Origin: Bacteroidota bacterium
GTDB taxonomy: Bacteria > Bacteroidota > Bacteroidia > Chitinophagales > Chitinophagaceae
NCBI GenBank assembly: GCA_947461985.1
Contig: CANHNT010000095.1
Coordinates: forward strand, 1 to 7,411
Length of the DNA: 7,411 nucleotides
Direction of reading: 5' to 3'
The notes beneath the pieces were generated by a model. It did no database searches. It was not told the origin of the DNA and was given only the letters and a program-made list of their open reading frames with translations. Of this stretch, positions 6,957 to 7,411 are shown piece by piece (within the stretch, counting starts at the first letter, position 1; the number at the start of each line of letters is the position of its first letter). Position numbers and translations under genes: made by a program.

Positions 6957-7411
6957 TTATTTTATTTCAAAAACTAAAACATTTTCTGTTTTATCTGTAA
7001 CTCTAAATCGGTTATCTGATTTTACACCTATAATCCAAACTATTTTTTTATTGGATTCCAATACCCAAATTTTTTCTTTTTCATGCAACGGAATTTTTGC
7101 ATCAATCAACACTTTAGAAACTTTTTTCTTTTTCGTCATTCCAAACGGATAGAGATAATCGCCTTGTTTCCATTTTCGAAGAATTAAAGGAAACTCAAGC
7201 AACGTAGTATCAACAGCACAATATTTCAACTCCTTATTAATTTCAAATTGATCTTTTGTGATTGATTTTAATTTCAGTTCAAAATCTTGAATTTCAATTT
7301 TGGTTTCGTTTTCTTCAATTAAAATCATTTCTGATTCTGTTGCATTTTTTTCGGTGATGATCAAAAAATTTCTGTTTTTTATTATTTGATGCGATTGCGA
7401 CTCTACCAAAC
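6957..7411 (-). CDS. tilS: tRNA(Ile)-lysidine synthetase, C-terminal part (5' end beyond window)
   Basis: This is the C-terminal ~151 residues of TilS, a cytoplasmic enzyme that uses ATP and lysine to convert C34 of the CAU-anticodon tRNA-Ile to lysidine, so that the tRNA reads AUA and is charged with isoleucine. The frame is open to the right edge; the TTG at 7409-7407 is an internal leucine codon rather than a start. The TilS C-terminal substrate-binding domain is recognisable: PLILRKWKQGDYLYPFGM, the lysine-rich KKKKVSKVLIDAKIP, then IWVLE and IVWIIGVKSDNRFRVT, which match the family's W-x-x-GD, L-x-D-x-K-x-P and W-x-x-G-x-R-x-D-x-R-x-K pattern, with Lys130 where Arg is common. The catalytic PP-loop domain (SGGxDS) is outside the window; roughly 290 residues should be missing, judging from usual Bacteroidota lengths. 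It has the same orientation as the kinase gene but is separated by 194 bases, so cotranscription is not assured. Confidence 0.9.
   Translation of the reverse strand, partial: LVESQSHQIIKNRNFLIITEKNATESEMILIEENETKIEIQDFELKLKSITKDQFEINKELKYCAVDTTLLEFPLILRKWKQGDYLYPFGMTKKKKVSKVLIDAKIPLHEKEKIWVLESNKKIVWIIGVKSDNRFRVTDKTENVLVFEIK

Noticed and set aside
4108..7411. Idea that the kinase and tilS, or the kinase and nuo genes, form a novel functional system
   Set aside because: There is a 194-base gap to tilS, a convergent arrangement with nuo, and no shared domain or regulatory site; proximity alone does not support it.

Overview
The window reads as ordinary chromosomal sequence from a low-GC member of the Bacteroidota. 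Four things suggest this: AT-rich coding sequence, A-rich leaders with no clear Shine-Dalgarno sequence before nuoM and nuoN, protein sequences of Bacteroidota style, and a near-match to the Bacteroidota -7 promoter element (TAnnTTTG) before the kinase gene. Genus cannot be assigned from sequence alone.

Bases 1 to 4036 (+ strand) hold the distal end of a complex I operon: the C-terminal part of nuoL (cut by the window edge), then complete nuoM and nuoN. These are the three antiporter-like membrane subunits that carry the proton-pumping half of NADH:quinone oxidoreductase. Their key charged residues are intact. A short UUCG-loop hairpin sits between nuoM and nuoN, and a strong hairpin terminator closes the operon just after nuoN.

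Bases 4108 to 6762 (- strand, convergent with nuoN) encode one 884-residue soluble hybrid histidine kinase: about seven to eight TPR repeats, a coiled-coil linker, HisKA, HATPase_c, a receiver domain and a C-terminal HPt domain. All phosphorelay residues are present, but there is no transmembrane segment, no output domain and no partner regulator in view. The REC-HPt linker is encoded in part by a degenerate 7-bp tandem repeat. Gain or loss of a single unit would place a stop codon inside the repeat and remove the HPt domain; this is the most unusual feature of the window.

Bases 6763 to 6956 are intergenic, with a candidate kinase promoter, a 25-bp nearly perfect palindrome and a weak inverted repeat. 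From 6957 to the right edge (- strand) lies the C-terminal part of tilS, the tRNA-Ile lysidine synthetase. The nuo genes, the kinase and tilS show no evident functional connection beyond being neighbours. I see no mobile element, CRISPR array, tRNA or rRNA.
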